A stretch of DNA of 64,000 bases from Sandaracinaceae bacterium (GTDB lineage: Bacteria; Myxococcota_A; Polyangia; Polyangiales; Houyiibacteriaceae): contig JACKEJ010000012.1 of assembly GCA_020633055.1 (NCBI GenBank), positions 310,001-374,000 on the forward strand, given 5' to 3'. Positions 30,009 to 40,300 of this stretch are shown in pieces (within the stretch, counting starts at the first letter, position 1; each line of letters starts with the position of its first letter). Below the pieces are notes generated by a model that made no database searches, had not been told where the DNA came from, and saw only the letters and a list, made by a program, of their open reading frames with translations. The position numbers and the translations under genes are program-made.

Positions 30009-32773
30009 GCGAGCACGACACAGGCCGGCCGTCGTTCGTGCGCCGGCATCAGCGCACCACCCGCGTCATGATCGCGCTCACCGTGGGGGTGGGCATCGCA
30101 GGCTGCGCCACCTTCTTCGCCATCCGCCGGTACAACCGCGGACCGCGCGAGATGACGCGCGCTGGCGTGGTCATGCGGGTGGTCGAGACCGAAGAGCGCG
30201 CCCCGCGGCGGCTGGGGCTCGTGGCGGCGCGCGGCGACGTCCTGATCGAGAGCGACACGCTGCGCGTCGTCATCGCCGGGGGAGGGCGCACCGAGACGCC
30301 GCTCGGGGCCGTGCTGGAGGCCTCGCTCGCCAACGGTGAGGGCCTCGCCCGAGGCGCGACGCTGGTGCCTATCGTGACCGATGGCGAGCGCGAACACCCC
30401 ATCGTGTTCGAGTCTTTCCGGCTGGTCGAACGCGGTGACGACGACCAGCGCGTGGCGTTGCGCCTCACGGGTCACGCGCGTGTCGGCGGCCATGACGTCC
30501 GGGTGTATCTCGAGTACCGCCTGAGCGACGACCGGCACGCGTTGATGATCAGCACGCAGCTCATCGCCGAGCACGCCGTCGAGCTCGCGCCCGCGCTGGT
30601 CGTGAGGTGGGGAGGGCACGCACCCTACGTGCCGGGCCATGGCCGCGTGGTGGGCGCCATGGAGGCCGTCGCGCCGGTCGTGGGCGCCGATATGCGCGGT
30701 GCCGAGGGCATCACCGGGGCTGCCGTGTTCGCCAGCCACGCGCCGCTCCACGTCCACACGGAGACCCAACGACACGGCACGGTCGAGGACCTCGACCAGA
30801 TGCGCGCGGCCGTGGCCGTTTTGCCCCTCGAGCCCGACCAGCCGCGCACGCAGACCTTCGGGTTGGTGCTGTCCGAGTTCGGCCTGGCGGACGCCGTGCG
30901 GCGCATGGGTTGGCTCGAAGGTCAGCCCTTTCCCGAGGTGTCGGTGCGCGTCCCGGGCGCCCCCACGGGAACGCGTGTGCGTCTCCGGCGCGGGGGCGTG
31001 GAGCTGATCGTCGCACAGGCGGACGCCCGCGGCGTGGCCGTGGTCCCCCTGCTGGGCGACCCGGACGCGTCCGAGCCCTACGTGGTCCAGGCGGAGGCCT
31101 ATGGATACCTGCCGAGCGAGCCGCTGGCGGTGCAGGCCGGGGAGCGTGTGCGTCTCGTCATCCCAAAGGGCGGCCAGGTCTGGGTACGCCTCGGCGACCT
31201 GCGCGGCACCCCGCTGCCCGCGCGCATCCGCATCCTCGGGCGGGACGGAACCGACACGCCCAACCTGGGGCCCGACTACCTCGCGCGTGGCGCGGGCGAG
31301 GCCGTGGTCACGGCCACCGGCGAGGCCATCGTCCCGCTCCCGCCGGGCTCCTACCGCGTCATCGTCAGCCACGGACCCGAGTGGTCCATCGTGGTCAGCG
31401 ACGTCGTGGTGACGGAGGGCGAGCGACCCGCCATCGACGGACGCATCGAACACGTGATCCCTCCCCGCGGTTGGATCGCCTGTGATTTCCACGTCCACCA
31501 GGCTCCCAGTGACGACAGCTCCGTGTCCATCGAGGACCGTGTCGCGACCTTGGTGGCCGAGGGCATCTCGTTCGCCGTCCCGACCGACCACAACGAGGTC
31601 AGCAGCTACGCTCCTGGCATCGAGGCGCACGCCCTGGAGGACTTCGGCACGGTCACCGGCGTGGAGGTGACTACCTGGGACCCCAACTTCGGTCACTTCA
31701 ACGCGTTCCCCTATCCCCTCGACGCCGAGCGCCCGCACAACGGCGCGCCCGTCCACGTGCAGCGCACCCCCGCCGACCTGTTCGCGGAGCTTCACGCCAC
31801 GCGGGCAGGCATGCTGGTGCAGGTCAACCACCCCCGGCTCGAGCCCAACATCGGCTACTTCGACCTGACGGGCTTCGACCCCGCCACGCTCACGGCCACG
31901 GGCTTCTACGACCCCGGCTACGACCTGATCGAGATCTGGAACGGGTACGACCTGGCCCGCCCCACCTACGTCGAGCGCGTGTTCCAGGAGTGGCTGGCCC
32001 TGCTCGAGGGGGGCGTCCGCGTGGTGGGCACGGGCAACAGTGACTCGCACCCCGTGCGCTACCACTGGGCGGGCTACCCACGCACCTACGTCTACGCCCC
32101 CGACGGTCCGCGGGACCCAGAGCGCGTGCTGGAGGCGCTGCGCGCTGGGCGTGTGTTCGTCACCAGCGGGCCGTTCCTGGAGGCCAGCATCGAGGGGCAG
32201 CTGCCCGGCGGTCGCGTCACCGCCCGTGACGGTGAGGTGCTCGTGGACGTCGAGGTGCGCGCGCCGGCCTACATCGACGTCGAGGAGCTGCAGGTCTTCG
32301 TCGGGCGCTCGTTGGTGCACACCATCCCCATCCGTCACGCGCGGCCCGTCGTGGACCCGGCCCCCACCGCGGCGCGCGACGCGCCTCCGATCGTGCGCTA
32401 CCAGGGTCAGCTGCGTGTCCCCATCGAGCGGGACTCCCCCGTGGTGGTGCGCGTCCGCTCGGCGACGCCGATGGACGACTTCTTCGGCCGCCGTGGGGTC
32501 ATCCCGATGGCCTTCACCAACCCCATCTTCGTCGACGCGGACGGCGACGGCGCGCTGCGCTGGTTCCCCGTCGTGGACGCGGGGGTCGGCGCCCGCGGCG
32601 GTAGCGCTCGTGAGCAGGGGGTGGGCGCGCCACTGCCCGAGGCGGGTCCGGCGGGGGAAGACGCAGCCGCCGGGTCTCAGCCCGAGGCGGACGCGGGCCC
32701 GCGGCAGCCCGCAGTGGGCGGGGGCGGTTCCGATGTCGCTGCGCCGAACGACCAGGCCGGAGCCGAAGGCTGA
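29999..32773 (+). CDS. CehA/McbA-like PHP-type metallohydrolase, membrane-anchored
   Basis: This is a 924-residue protein. A TTG at 29999 overlaps the aldolase stop; a GTG at 30038 is an alternative. A short cytoplasmic basic stretch precedes one hydrophobic helix (about 24-40, MIALTVGVGIAGCATFF). Beta-rich regions follow, then a PHP-like domain with DFHVHQ (H498, H500), TDHNE (D530, H531) and GNSDSH (D682, H684), the metal-site motifs of CehA/McbA-family hydrolases. The last ~75 residues are a Gly/Ala/Pro-rich tail. It is probably a periplasmic or outer-membrane hydrolase of phosphate or ester substrates; the substrate is unknown. Confidence 0.75.
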   Translation: MSLSEHDTGRPSFVRRHQRTTRVMIALTVGVGIAGCATFFAIRRYNRGPREMTRAGVVMRVVETEERAPRRLGLVAARGDVLIESDTLRVVIAGGGRTETPLGAVLEASLANGEGLARGATLVPIVTDGEREHPIVFESFRLVERGDDDQRVALRLTGHARVGGHDVRVYLEYRLSDDRHALMISTQLIAEHAVELAPALVVRWGGHAPYVPGHGRVVGAMEAVAPVVGADMRGAEGITGAAVFASHAPLHVHTETQRHGTVEDLDQMRAAVAVLPLEPDQPRTQTFGLVLSEFGLADAVRRMGWLEGQPFPEVSVRVPGAPTGTRVRLRRGGVELIVAQADARGVAVVPLLGDPDASEPYVVQAEAYGYLPSEPLAVQAGERVRLVIPKGGQVWVRLGDLRGTPLPARIRILGRDGTDTPNLGPDYLARGAGEAVVTATGEAIVPLPPGSYRVIVSHGPEWSIVVSDVVVTEGERPAIDGRIEHVIPPRGWIACDFHVHQAPSDDSSVSIEDRVATLVAEGISFAVPTDHNEVSSYAPGIEAHALEDFGTVTGVEVTTWDPNFGHFNAFPYPLDAERPHNGAPVHVQRTPADLFAELHATRAGMLVQVNHPRLEPNIGYFDLTGFDPATLTATGFYDPGYDLIEIWNGYDLARPTYVERVFQEWLALLEGGVRVVGTGNSDSHPVRYHWAGYPRTYVYAPDGPRDPERVLEALRAGRVFVTSGPFLEASIEGQLPGGRVTARDGEVLVDVEVRAPAYIDVEELQVFVGRSLVHTIPIRHARPVVDPAPTAARDAPPIVRYQGQLRVPIERDSPVVVRVRSATPMDDFFGRRGVIPMAFTNPIFVDADGDGALRWFPVVDAGVGARGGSAREQGVGAPLPEAGPAGEDAAAGSQPEADAGPRQPAVGGGGSDVAAPNDQAGAEG

Positions 32774-32917
32774 GGCGCGCTCGGGGGTCGTCCGGTCGTC
32801 CATGCGAGCGACCAGGTCAGGGACGATGGGCACCCCCCCCCAGATGCCCCGGTACGACACGTCGGAGTGGGCCCGAGAGCGCTGGCGACGGGTCTCGGCG
32901 TTCCCGACGGCCCCGCG

Positions 32918-33835
32918 TCAGAGAGCCGAGCGGGTCAGCTGCAGGATCTCGAAGATGGCCCGTGACGCGGGCGACTTGTTGAGCGTGTAGAAGTGGATGC
33001 CCGGCACGCCCAGCGGGGCGGTCCCGAACACGTCGTCACGCGTGGGCTCGAGCAGCTGCCGGCACTGATGAGCGGCGTACTGCACGCCGGCCCAGAACAC
33101 CTCCTGCGGGTCGTCCTCGATGGTCTCGAGGTGCTGCGCGAAGCGCTCAGGGAACTTCGCGCCGCACATGGCCGTGAAGCGTTGGATCTGCTTCACGTTC
33201 GTGACGGGCATGATGCCGGCCACGATGGGCACGTTCACCCCGGCCGCATGGGCGCGCTCGCAGAAGCCGAGGAAGCTGGCGTTGTCGAAGAACAGCTGCG
33301 AGACCAGGAAGTCCACCCCAGCGTTGACCTTGTCGACCAGGTACGCCAGGTCGGCCTCGGCGCTCTCGGCCTCGGGGTGTACCTCGGGGTAGCAGGCCGC
33401 GCCCACGCAGAAGCGGTCGCCGTAGCGCTCGCGGATGAACGCCACCAGCTCGGCGCCCTGGGAGAAGCCGCCGTCCACGGTGACGAAGCGCTCGGCCCCC
33501 TTCGGAGGGTCGCCACGCAGCGCCAGCACGTTCTCGATGCCCAGCTCGCCCAAGCGGTCCAGGATCTCCGCGATCTCGTCGCGCGTGGAGCCCACGCAGG
33601 TGAGGTGCGCCATGGCCTCGATGCCCAGCTCGCGCTTGATGCGGCCCACCAGCTCGATGGTGCGGCTGCGGGTGCTGCCGCCGGCGCCATACGTCACCGA
33701 CACGTAGTCGGGGCGCAGCTTGGCCAGCTGCTCCAGGCTCTTCCACAGCACGGTCTCTCCGGCTTCGGTCTTCGGCGGGAAGAACTCGAAGCTGAACACG
33801 GGGCGCTTGTGGGCGAGGCGGTCGGCGATGCGCAT
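32918..33835 (-). CDS. metF: 5,10-methylenetetrahydrofolate reductase MetF
   Basis: This 305-residue FAD enzyme reduces methylene-THF to methyl-THF for methionine synthesis. It begins MRIADRLAHKRPVFSFEFFPPKTEAGE and shows YVSVTYGAGGSTR, HLTCVGSTRDEI, LALRGDPP, DFLVSQLFFDN and PIVAGIMPVTN in family order. The longer upstream frame overlaps divergent pyrD and is ignored. The 48 bp between metF and pyrD must hold both promoters or leader sequences. Confidence 0.97.
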   Translation of the reverse strand: MRIADRLAHKRPVFSFEFFPPKTEAGETVLWKSLEQLAKLRPDYVSVTYGAGGSTRSRTIELVGRIKRELGIEAMAHLTCVGSTRDEIAEILDRLGELGIENVLALRGDPPKGAERFVTVDGGFSQGAELVAFIRERYGDRFCVGAACYPEVHPEAESAEADLAYLVDKVNAGVDFLVSQLFFDNASFLGFCERAHAAGVNVPIVAGIMPVTNVKQIQRFTAMCGAKFPERFAQHLETIEDDPQEVFWAGVQYAAHQCRQLLEPTRDDVFGTAPLGVPGIHFYTLNKSPASRAIFEILQLTRSAL

Positions 33836-33883
33836 GGGGCGCACCGTAGCAGTCCCCCGGCACGCTGCTAGGCTGCCGCCGCG

Positions 33884-34996
33884 ATGCTCTACCGTACCCT
33901 CCTGCGGCCCCTGCTGTACCTCCTGCCGGCGGAGACGGCGCACCACCTCACGTTCGGCCTGCTGCGCGCTTTCGCGCGGGTCCCGCTGTTCCGGCGCCTG
34001 CTGAAGCGTGTGTGCTCGGCCACCAGCCCGGCGCTCGTCACCCGCGCGCTGGGCATGCAGCTGCCCAACCCGGTGGGCTTGGCGGCGGGCTTCGACAAGG
34101 ACGCGCAGGGCTTCGAGGCGCTGGGGGCGCTCGGCTTCGGCTTCGTCGAGGTGGGCACGCTCACGGGGCAGGCACAGCCAGGCAACCCGAAGCCGCGGCT
34201 CTTCCGCCTGGTGAAGGACCGCGCGCTGGTGAACCGCATGGGCTTCAACAACGGGGGCAGCGCGGCCGCGGCCGAGCGCCTGGCCGAGCCCCGCGAGACG
34301 CGCGTGGGCGTGAACCTCGGCAAGAGCAAGGTGGTGGCGGAGGAGGACGCGGCCGCGGACTACGTGCTGAGCGCGGAGCGGCTGGCGGCGTCGGCGGACT
34401 ACGTGGTGGTCAACGTCAGCTCGCCCAACACGCCCGGGCTGCGCAACCTGCAGGCCGTCGAGAAGCTCCGCCCGTTGCTGTCGGCGGTGCAGGAGGCCGT
34501 CGCGCGCGTCGCGCCCGCGAACCGTCAGATCCCGCTGCTCGTGAAGATCGCGCCGGACTTGGCGGACGAGGACATCGACGAGGTGGCGGACCTGGCCACC
34601 GAGCTGGGGCTCTCGGGCATCATCGCCACCAACACCACCATCTCGCGCGCCGGGCTGCGCTCGCATCCCGCGGCGGTCGAAGCCTGCGGCGCGGGTGGGC
34701 TCAGCGGCGCCCCCCTCGAGCAGCGCGCGCTGGCGGTGCTGCAGCGGCTGAGGGCGCGTGTGGGGCCCGACATGACGCTGGTGGCCGTGGGCGGCATCGA
34801 GACGCCGGAGCAGGCCTACGCCCGCATCCGCGCGGGGGCCAGCCTGGTTCAGATCTACACGGGCTTCGTGTACCACGGCCCGCTGCTGCCGAAGCGCCTC
34901 GCGTTGGGCCTCGAGCGGCTCGCCCGTCGCGATGGGTTCGAGCGGGTATCCGACGCGGTCGGTGTGGACGCCCCTCGGCCAGCCACCGAAGTTTGA
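33884..34996 (+). CDS. pyrD: Dihydroorotate dehydrogenase (quinone), class 2
   Basis: This is a 370-residue membrane-associated FMN enzyme of pyrimidine synthesis that passes electrons to quinone. The N-terminal amphipathic helices (LYRTLLRPLLYLLPAETAHHL), absent from class 1 enzymes, mark class 2. Core motifs are NPVGLAAGFDKD, NRMGFNNGG, NVSSPNTPGLRNLQ with catalytic S180, and VGGIETPEQAYARIRAGA. All expected residues are present. It is divergent from metF; the next plus-strand gene follows in 12 nt. Confidence 0.97.
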   Translation: MLYRTLLRPLLYLLPAETAHHLTFGLLRAFARVPLFRRLLKRVCSATSPALVTRALGMQLPNPVGLAAGFDKDAQGFEALGALGFGFVEVGTLTGQAQPGNPKPRLFRLVKDRALVNRMGFNNGGSAAAAERLAEPRETRVGVNLGKSKVVAEEDAAADYVLSAERLAASADYVVVNVSSPNTPGLRNLQAVEKLRPLLSAVQEAVARVAPANRQIPLLVKIAPDLADEDIDEVADLATELGLSGIIATNTTISRAGLRSHPAAVEACGAGGLSGAPLEQRALAVLQRLRARVGPDMTLVAVGGIETPEQAYARIRAGASLVQIYTGFVYHGPLLPKRLALGLERLARRDGFERVSDAVGVDAPRPATEV

Positions 34997-35008
34997 TACG
35001 CTGCGGGG

Positions 35009-35488
35009 ATGTCTCGCACGCTCCTCCCCCTCCTGCTCGTCGCGCGCTCACGTGCGTTCCAAGCGGCGCTCGCCTGCAGTGCCCTCGCCATCACGTCCCT
35101 CGCCGCCCCGAGCCGCGCGGCGGCTGACATCACCATCTACCGGGGCGGGTCGCGCTGGGCCGTCATCGAGGACGACGGCGACGTCTACATCAACGGCAGC
35201 CGCGCCGGCGAGATCGAGGACGACGGGGACGTCTACGTCAACGGCAGCCGCGTCGGCGAAGTGGAGAGCGACGGCGACATCTACCGCAACGGCAGCCGCG
35301 TGGGCGAGATCGAGAGTGACGGGGACGTCTACATCAACGGCAGCCGCGTGGGCGAGATCGAGAGCGACGGGGACATCTACTTGAACGGCTCACGCTGGGG
35401 GCAAGCGCAGAGCTGCTGCGCGAGCTACACCCAGCTGCAGAAGGTCGTAGCCGTGCTGGTCTTCTTCGACAGCGGCTACGCGCGCTGA
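35009..35488 (+). CDS. Secreted 16-residue-repeat (beta-flower-like) protein
   Basis: The 159-residue protein has a signal peptide ending near SRAAA (residue 39) and then five tandem 16-residue repeats. Each has the form G-E-(I/V)-E-x-D-G-D-(V/I)-Y-x-N-G-S-R, with DGD at 56, 72, 88, 104 and 120. The tail has CC (136-137) and a hydrophobic segment. Five short repeats of alternating acidic turn and NGS-R strand resemble the five-fold 'beta-flower' proteins known mainly from Bacteroidota; that match is from memory of the repeat style, not a search. DGD turns could bind calcium. It lies 20 nt before the GMC gene. Confidence 0.7.
   Translation: MSRTLLPLLLVARSRAFQAALACSALAITSLAAPSRAAADITIYRGGSRWAVIEDDGDVYINGSRAGEIEDDGDVYVNGSRVGEVESDGDIYRNGSRVGEIESDGDVYINGSRVGEIESDGDIYLNGSRWGQAQSCCASYTQLQKVVAVLVFFDSGYAR
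35159..35398 (+). repeat. 48-bp in-frame tandem repeats
   Basis: Five 48-bp units encode residues 51-130 of the secreted repeat protein. Units 3-5 are nearly identical at DNA level and unit 1 is most diverged. The spacing keeps frame, so unit gain or loss would lengthen or shorten the domain without frameshift. Confidence 0.85.
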
Positions 35489-35508
35489 GCCGACCCTCCG
35501 AGACACCC

Positions 35509-37137
35509 ATGACCTCACCCAAGTACGACTACATCGTGGTCGGCGCTGGCTCGGCCGGCTGCTGCATCGCCAACCGACTCTCCGCGGACCCGAGCGTGCG
35601 CGTCTTGCTGCTCGAGGCGGGGGGCAAGGACAACAACCCGGTCATCAAGATGGGCATCGGGTTCAGTCGGCTCATGTACGACAAGTCGGTCAGCAACATC
35701 TACGAGACCCAGCCGGAGCCCAACCTCAAGGGGCGCCGCGTGCACGTGGTGCGTGGGCGCGTGATGGGCGGGTGCAGCTCCATCAACGGGCAGGTCTACA
35801 TGCGCGGTCAGCGCCAGGACTACGACGACTGGGCGGCGCTGCCGGGCTGCGAGGGCTGGAGCTACGACGAGCTGCTGCCGTACTTCCGCAAGTCCGAGCA
35901 CTACGAGCCGGGCCCCGAGAGCGACTATCACGGGCGCGGGGGCGAGCTGAACGTCACGTACCCGTCGTGGCACTACGCCATCACCGACGCGTACCTGGAC
36001 GCGGCGGTGAGCATCGGCATCCCCCGCAACGACGACCTCAACGGGGAGAACCAAGAGGGCATCGGCCTGATGCAGCTCAACCAGAAGGACCGCCAGCGCT
36101 GGAGCTCGGCCGACGCGTTCCTCAGCAAGGAGGTCAAGGCGCGCCCGAACCTGGACATCACGGTGCACGCGCACGTGCGGCGCGTCGTGCTCGAGGGCAA
36201 GCGCGCCGTCGCGGTCGAGTACCAGGACAAGCGCGGCAAGGTGCACCGCGTGGACGTCGCGCGCGAGGTGGTGCTGGCGGCCGGCGCGTACAACTCCGCG
36301 CCCATCCTCGAGATGTCGGGCATCGGCCGCGCGGACGTGGTGGCCAAGCTGGGCGTCACGCTGCAGCACGAGCTGCCCGGGGTCGGCGAGAACCTGCAGG
36401 ACCACTTCCAGCTGTGGGTGCAGCAGGGGGTCAAGACCAAGCAGGTGCTGTCGGAGGACGGCAAGTTCCCGCGCGTCGTGTTCAACACCTTCAAGTACCT
36501 GTTCACCAAGCAAGGGCCGCTCACATTCCCGGCGGCCAACGTGGGCGCGTTCATCCCCAACCAGGGCGCCGAGCGGCCCATCTTCCAGATTCACTTCACG
36601 CCTGGCGCGGGCACGCAGGACGATCAGGGCAACATGGTCGCCAGCAAGGAGCCGGGCGTGAACTCCACGGTGACGGTGGTGCGACCGACGTCTCGCGGCA
36701 GCGTGCACGCGAGCAGTGTGGACCCCACGTCGTTCCCCGACATCGTCCACAATTACCTGGACACCGAGCACGACCGCGCGCTGGCCGTCGAGGGCTTCAA
36801 GCTGCTGCGCGCCATCTTCGCCTCGGAGAGCTTCGCGCCGCACGCGACACACGAGCTCATCCCGGGCAGCAGCGTGGTGACCGACGAGCAGATCCTCGAC
36901 TTCTGGCGCACCGACGGCATGAGCGTTTACCACCCCGTCGGCTCCGCCAAGATGGGTGCTGCGGACGACCCTCTGGCTGTCGTCGACAACGCGTGTCGCG
37001 TCCACGGTCTCGAGGGGCTGCGCGTGGTGGACGCCTCGGTGTTCCCGCTGCTGCCCTCGGGCAACACGCACGCGCCCACGGTGGCCGTCGCCGAGCGCAC
37101 ATGCGACCTCATCTTGGGCAAGCCGCTGCTGGCCTAG
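35509..37137 (+). CDS. GMC-family FAD oxidoreductase (choline dehydrogenase-like)
   Basis: This is a 542-residue glucose-methanol-choline oxidoreductase. The N-terminal dinucleotide fold DYIVVGAGSAGCCIANRL, the GMC signatures RGRVMGGCSSINGQVYMRG and the C-terminal HPVGSAKMG/NTHAPTVAVAER are present. The active-site pair is H475 and H521. It oxidises an alcohol with a flavin; it is closest in style to choline/alcohol dehydrogenases, but the substrate is unclear. No betaine-pathway partner is nearby. The TAG stop lies in the first unit of an 11-bp tandem repeat. Confidence 0.9.
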   Translation: MTSPKYDYIVVGAGSAGCCIANRLSADPSVRVLLLEAGGKDNNPVIKMGIGFSRLMYDKSVSNIYETQPEPNLKGRRVHVVRGRVMGGCSSINGQVYMRGQRQDYDDWAALPGCEGWSYDELLPYFRKSEHYEPGPESDYHGRGGELNVTYPSWHYAITDAYLDAAVSIGIPRNDDLNGENQEGIGLMQLNQKDRQRWSSADAFLSKEVKARPNLDITVHAHVRRVVLEGKRAVAVEYQDKRGKVHRVDVAREVVLAAGAYNSAPILEMSGIGRADVVAKLGVTLQHELPGVGENLQDHFQLWVQQGVKTKQVLSEDGKFPRVVFNTFKYLFTKQGPLTFPAANVGAFIPNQGAERPIFQIHFTPGAGTQDDQGNMVASKEPGVNSTVTVVRPTSRGSVHASSVDPTSFPDIVHNYLDTEHDRALAVEGFKLLRAIFASESFAPHATHELIPGSSVVTDEQILDFWRTDGMSVYHPVGSAKMGAADDPLAVVDNACRVHGLEGLRVVDASVFPLLPSGNTHAPTVAVAERTCDLILGKPLLA

Positions 37138-37192
37138 TCCTGGCCTGGTCCTGGCCTGGTCCTGGCCTGGTCCTGGCCTAGTCCGGGCTTGG
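37127..37192. repeat. 11-bp tandem repeat starting at a stop codon
   Basis: Six 11-bp units are based on TCCTGGCCTGG. The first (37127-37137) is the 3' end of the GMC gene including its TAG; units 2-4 are identical, unit 5 differs at one base and the last is degenerate. The array fills the start of the intergenic space before the RND operon's 3' end. Confidence 0.85.
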
Positions 37193-37283
37193 CCCACCGG
37201 AGTTCGCCACGCGGCTGACGTCTCAGACGACGCGCGGCGGAGGGCATCCAGCGCGGGACTCCGGGGCTCGGGCCGAGCGTTCG

Positions 37284-37307
37284 CGGGCGCGCCGTCTCGC
37301 GCGCCCG
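37284..37307. terminator. GC hairpin between convergent genes
   Basis: CGGGCGCG (37284-37291) pairs with CGCGCCCG (37300-37307) across an 8-nt loop, 10 nt past the RND permease stop. It has no T-tract, so it may terminate weakly or protect the 3' end. Confidence 0.45.
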
Positions 37308-37316
37308 TGACCGACG

Positions 37317-40300
37317 TCACTCCGCGGGGGAGCTCCCCAGGCCCGGGTCCGAGATGAGCGCGTCGGCGGGGCCGTCCGGCTCTTCCGGCTCTTCGTCCGG
37401 CTTCTCGCCCTTCAGCCAGTGCATGAAGTTGCCCACGCCGCGCGTCGCGTCATCCAGCGCCATGTACGCGGCGGGGATCAGAAGCAGCGTGATGAACGTC
37501 GCGAAGAGCACCCCGAACCCGAGGCTGATGGCCATGGGGATGAGGAAGCGCGCCTGCACGCTGGTCTCGGAGATCATCGGCGCCAAGCCGAAGAAGGTCG
37601 TGAGCGAGGTCAGCAGGATGGGCCGGAAGCGACGGGCGCCGCCCATCAGCGTGGCGCGCCAGATGTCGTGGCCTTCTCGTCGGAATTCGTTCGTCGCGTC
37701 CACCAAGATGAGCGAGTCGTTCACCACGACGCCCGCGAGCGCCACGATGCCCATCTGGCTCATGATGCTGAGGTCGTAGCCCATCACCACGTGGCCCCAC
37801 ACCGCGCCGATGAAGCCGAATGGGATGGCGAGCAGCACGAGCAGCGGCTGCGCGTAACTCTTGAAGGCCACCGCGAGGAGCGCGTACATCGCGAAGAGCG
37901 CGAATGCGAAGCCCATCAGGAGCGAGCTCATGGTCTCGGCCTGACGCTGCTGTTCCCCGCCGAGGCTGTGGGTCAGCCCGGGGATGTCGCGCTCCAGCTG
38001 CGCCACCTCGCCAGCGACGATGCGCTGGACGATCTCACCTGCGTTGGTGTCGCCGTCTTCCACGTCCGCCGTGACCGTGATGGTCTGACGCCCGTCCGTG
38101 CGCCGGATGACGGTGTAGGCGCGCCCGCGCTCCACGTGCGCCGCCTGCGCCAGGGGCACCTCGACGCCGCTCGGCGAGCGCACCATCATCTGCTCCATCT
38201 CGTAGAGCGACACGCGGTCCTCGCGCGGGCGCCTGACGAACACCCGCACCTCGTCGCGTCCGCGCTGCTGGCGGACGGCCTCGGTGCCGTAGTAGGCAGC
38301 GCGCACCTGCCGGGCCAGGTCGGCCTCGGTGAAGCCCATGGCGCGCCCTTCGGCGGTCAACGTGAAGTCCAGCTGCTCCTTGCCCACGGCCACGCCGCTG
38401 TCGATGTCGCGCAGGCCCGAGTAGGCGCGGATCTCGTCGGCCAGCCGGCGCGCGGCGGCCTCCAGCACGGTGCTGTCCTCGTGGATCAGCTCGATGGCCA
38501 CCGGCGATCCGGGTTGCACGCCCACGTCGTAGTTGAAGACCAGCGAGTCCACACCTGGGATGTCCGCCACCTGCGCGCGCCAGTCGCGCACGATCTCGGA
38601 GGTGGTCACGGCGCGCTGCTCTTGGCCCACCATGTAGAACATGACCGTGCCCAGGTTGCTGCCGAAGACGCCCGCGCCCCCCGTGACGTCGGGCTCGAGC
38701 GAGGTGTTGGCCCCAATGTCCAGGTAGATACCCCGCGAGATGGTCCCACCCTCGTTGCTCTGGTGTTGCTCGATGAGCGACTCGGCCACGCCAGCGATCT
38801 GTTCCAGGGCCCGACGGGTGTCCGCGATGGGCGTGCCCACCGGCATCTTCAGCATCACGGTGATCACGTCGCCAGCGGTCTTGGGCAGGAAGGAGAAGCC
38901 CACTCTTCCGCCAGCGATCAACCCCACGGAACCCATCATCAACGCGATGCCCGACACGAGCGTCACGTAGCGCCAGCGCAGCGCGAGCTTGAGCGTGGGT
39001 AGGTAGGTGCGCTGGATGATGAACTCGAGGAAGCGCGCGACCTGCTTGCTGGGCAGCAGCTGGAGCGGGATGAGGATGAAGAAGAGCGACTTCTCCATCA
39101 GCCACGGCATCTTGTGAGAGAGGTGGGCCGGTAGGACGAAGAGAGACTCCGCCAGGGAGATGAGCAGCACCAGGATGACGACGATGGGCAGCACGCGGAA
39201 GAACTTGCCCATGACGCCCGGCACGAAGAGCATCGGCATGAACGCGATGCACGTGGTGAGGATGGAGAACACCACGGGCGTGCCCACGCTCGAGACGCCC
39301 TTGATGGCCGCGTCCTTGCGCGAGAAGCCCTTCTCCCGCAGCGAGTAGATCGACTCGCCCACGACGATGGCGTCGTCCACGACCATGCCCAGCGTCACGA
39401 TGAACGCGAAGAGCGAGATCATGTTGATGGACACCTCGGCGGGGTCGAAGAAGATGATCGATCCGGCGAACGAGATGGGGATGCCGAGCGTCACCCAGAA
39501 GGCCAGGCGCGCCTCGAGCAACAGACCCAAGATGAGCAACACCAGCACGAGGCCTTGCAGCGCGTTGCGTCGCAGGAGGTCGATGCGGTCGGCGTACATC
39601 TCGCTCATGTCCGCCCAGGTGGTGATGTGTACGCCCGGGGGGAGCTGCTGCGACGCGCGTTCGGCGTACTCCTTCACGGCGGCCGCGACGTCGAGCGGGG
39701 TCTCGTTGCCGACGCGGAACGCGCTGATCATCACGGCCCGCTGGCCGTTGAAGCGCACCGCGCGCTCGTCCTCGGCGAATCCGTCCCGGATGTTGGCGAT
39801 GTCGCGCAGCAGCAGCTGTGTCCCGTCGGGTCGGGCCAGGACCGCGATGTCCCCGAACTCCGCGCCGCGGTCGCGCCGCTCGGTGGTGCGCAGCAGGACC
39901 TCTCCGGCGGTCGTCCGCACCGTGCCCGCGGGCAGCTCGATCGACGCGGCGCGCACGCGGTTCGCGATGTCGTCGATGGTGAGCCCGTACTGGCGCAGCC
40001 GGTCCTCGGGCACCTCGATGCTGATCTCGAGCTCGCGCGTGCCGCCAATCTCCACGTAGGTCACGCGCGGGTCCGAGAGCAGGTCGCGCCGGGTGTCCTC
40101 TGCCAAGGAGCGCAGCGTGCCCTCCTCGAGGTCACCGTAGAGCACTAGGCTGATGGCCTGGGTGCGGTTCGAGATGAGGCTCACCACGGGGCGCTCGGCG
40201 TCCTGCGGGAACGACGTGATGCGGTCGACGGCGCTCTTCGCGTCGTTCAGTCCGCGGTCTTGATCGGCCCCCAGCTGCAGCTCCACGAGCACCAAGCCGT

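Noticed and set aside
29861..32860. 999-codon minus-strand frame
   Set aside because: It is antisense to the PHP hydrolase, which has intact metal-site motifs.
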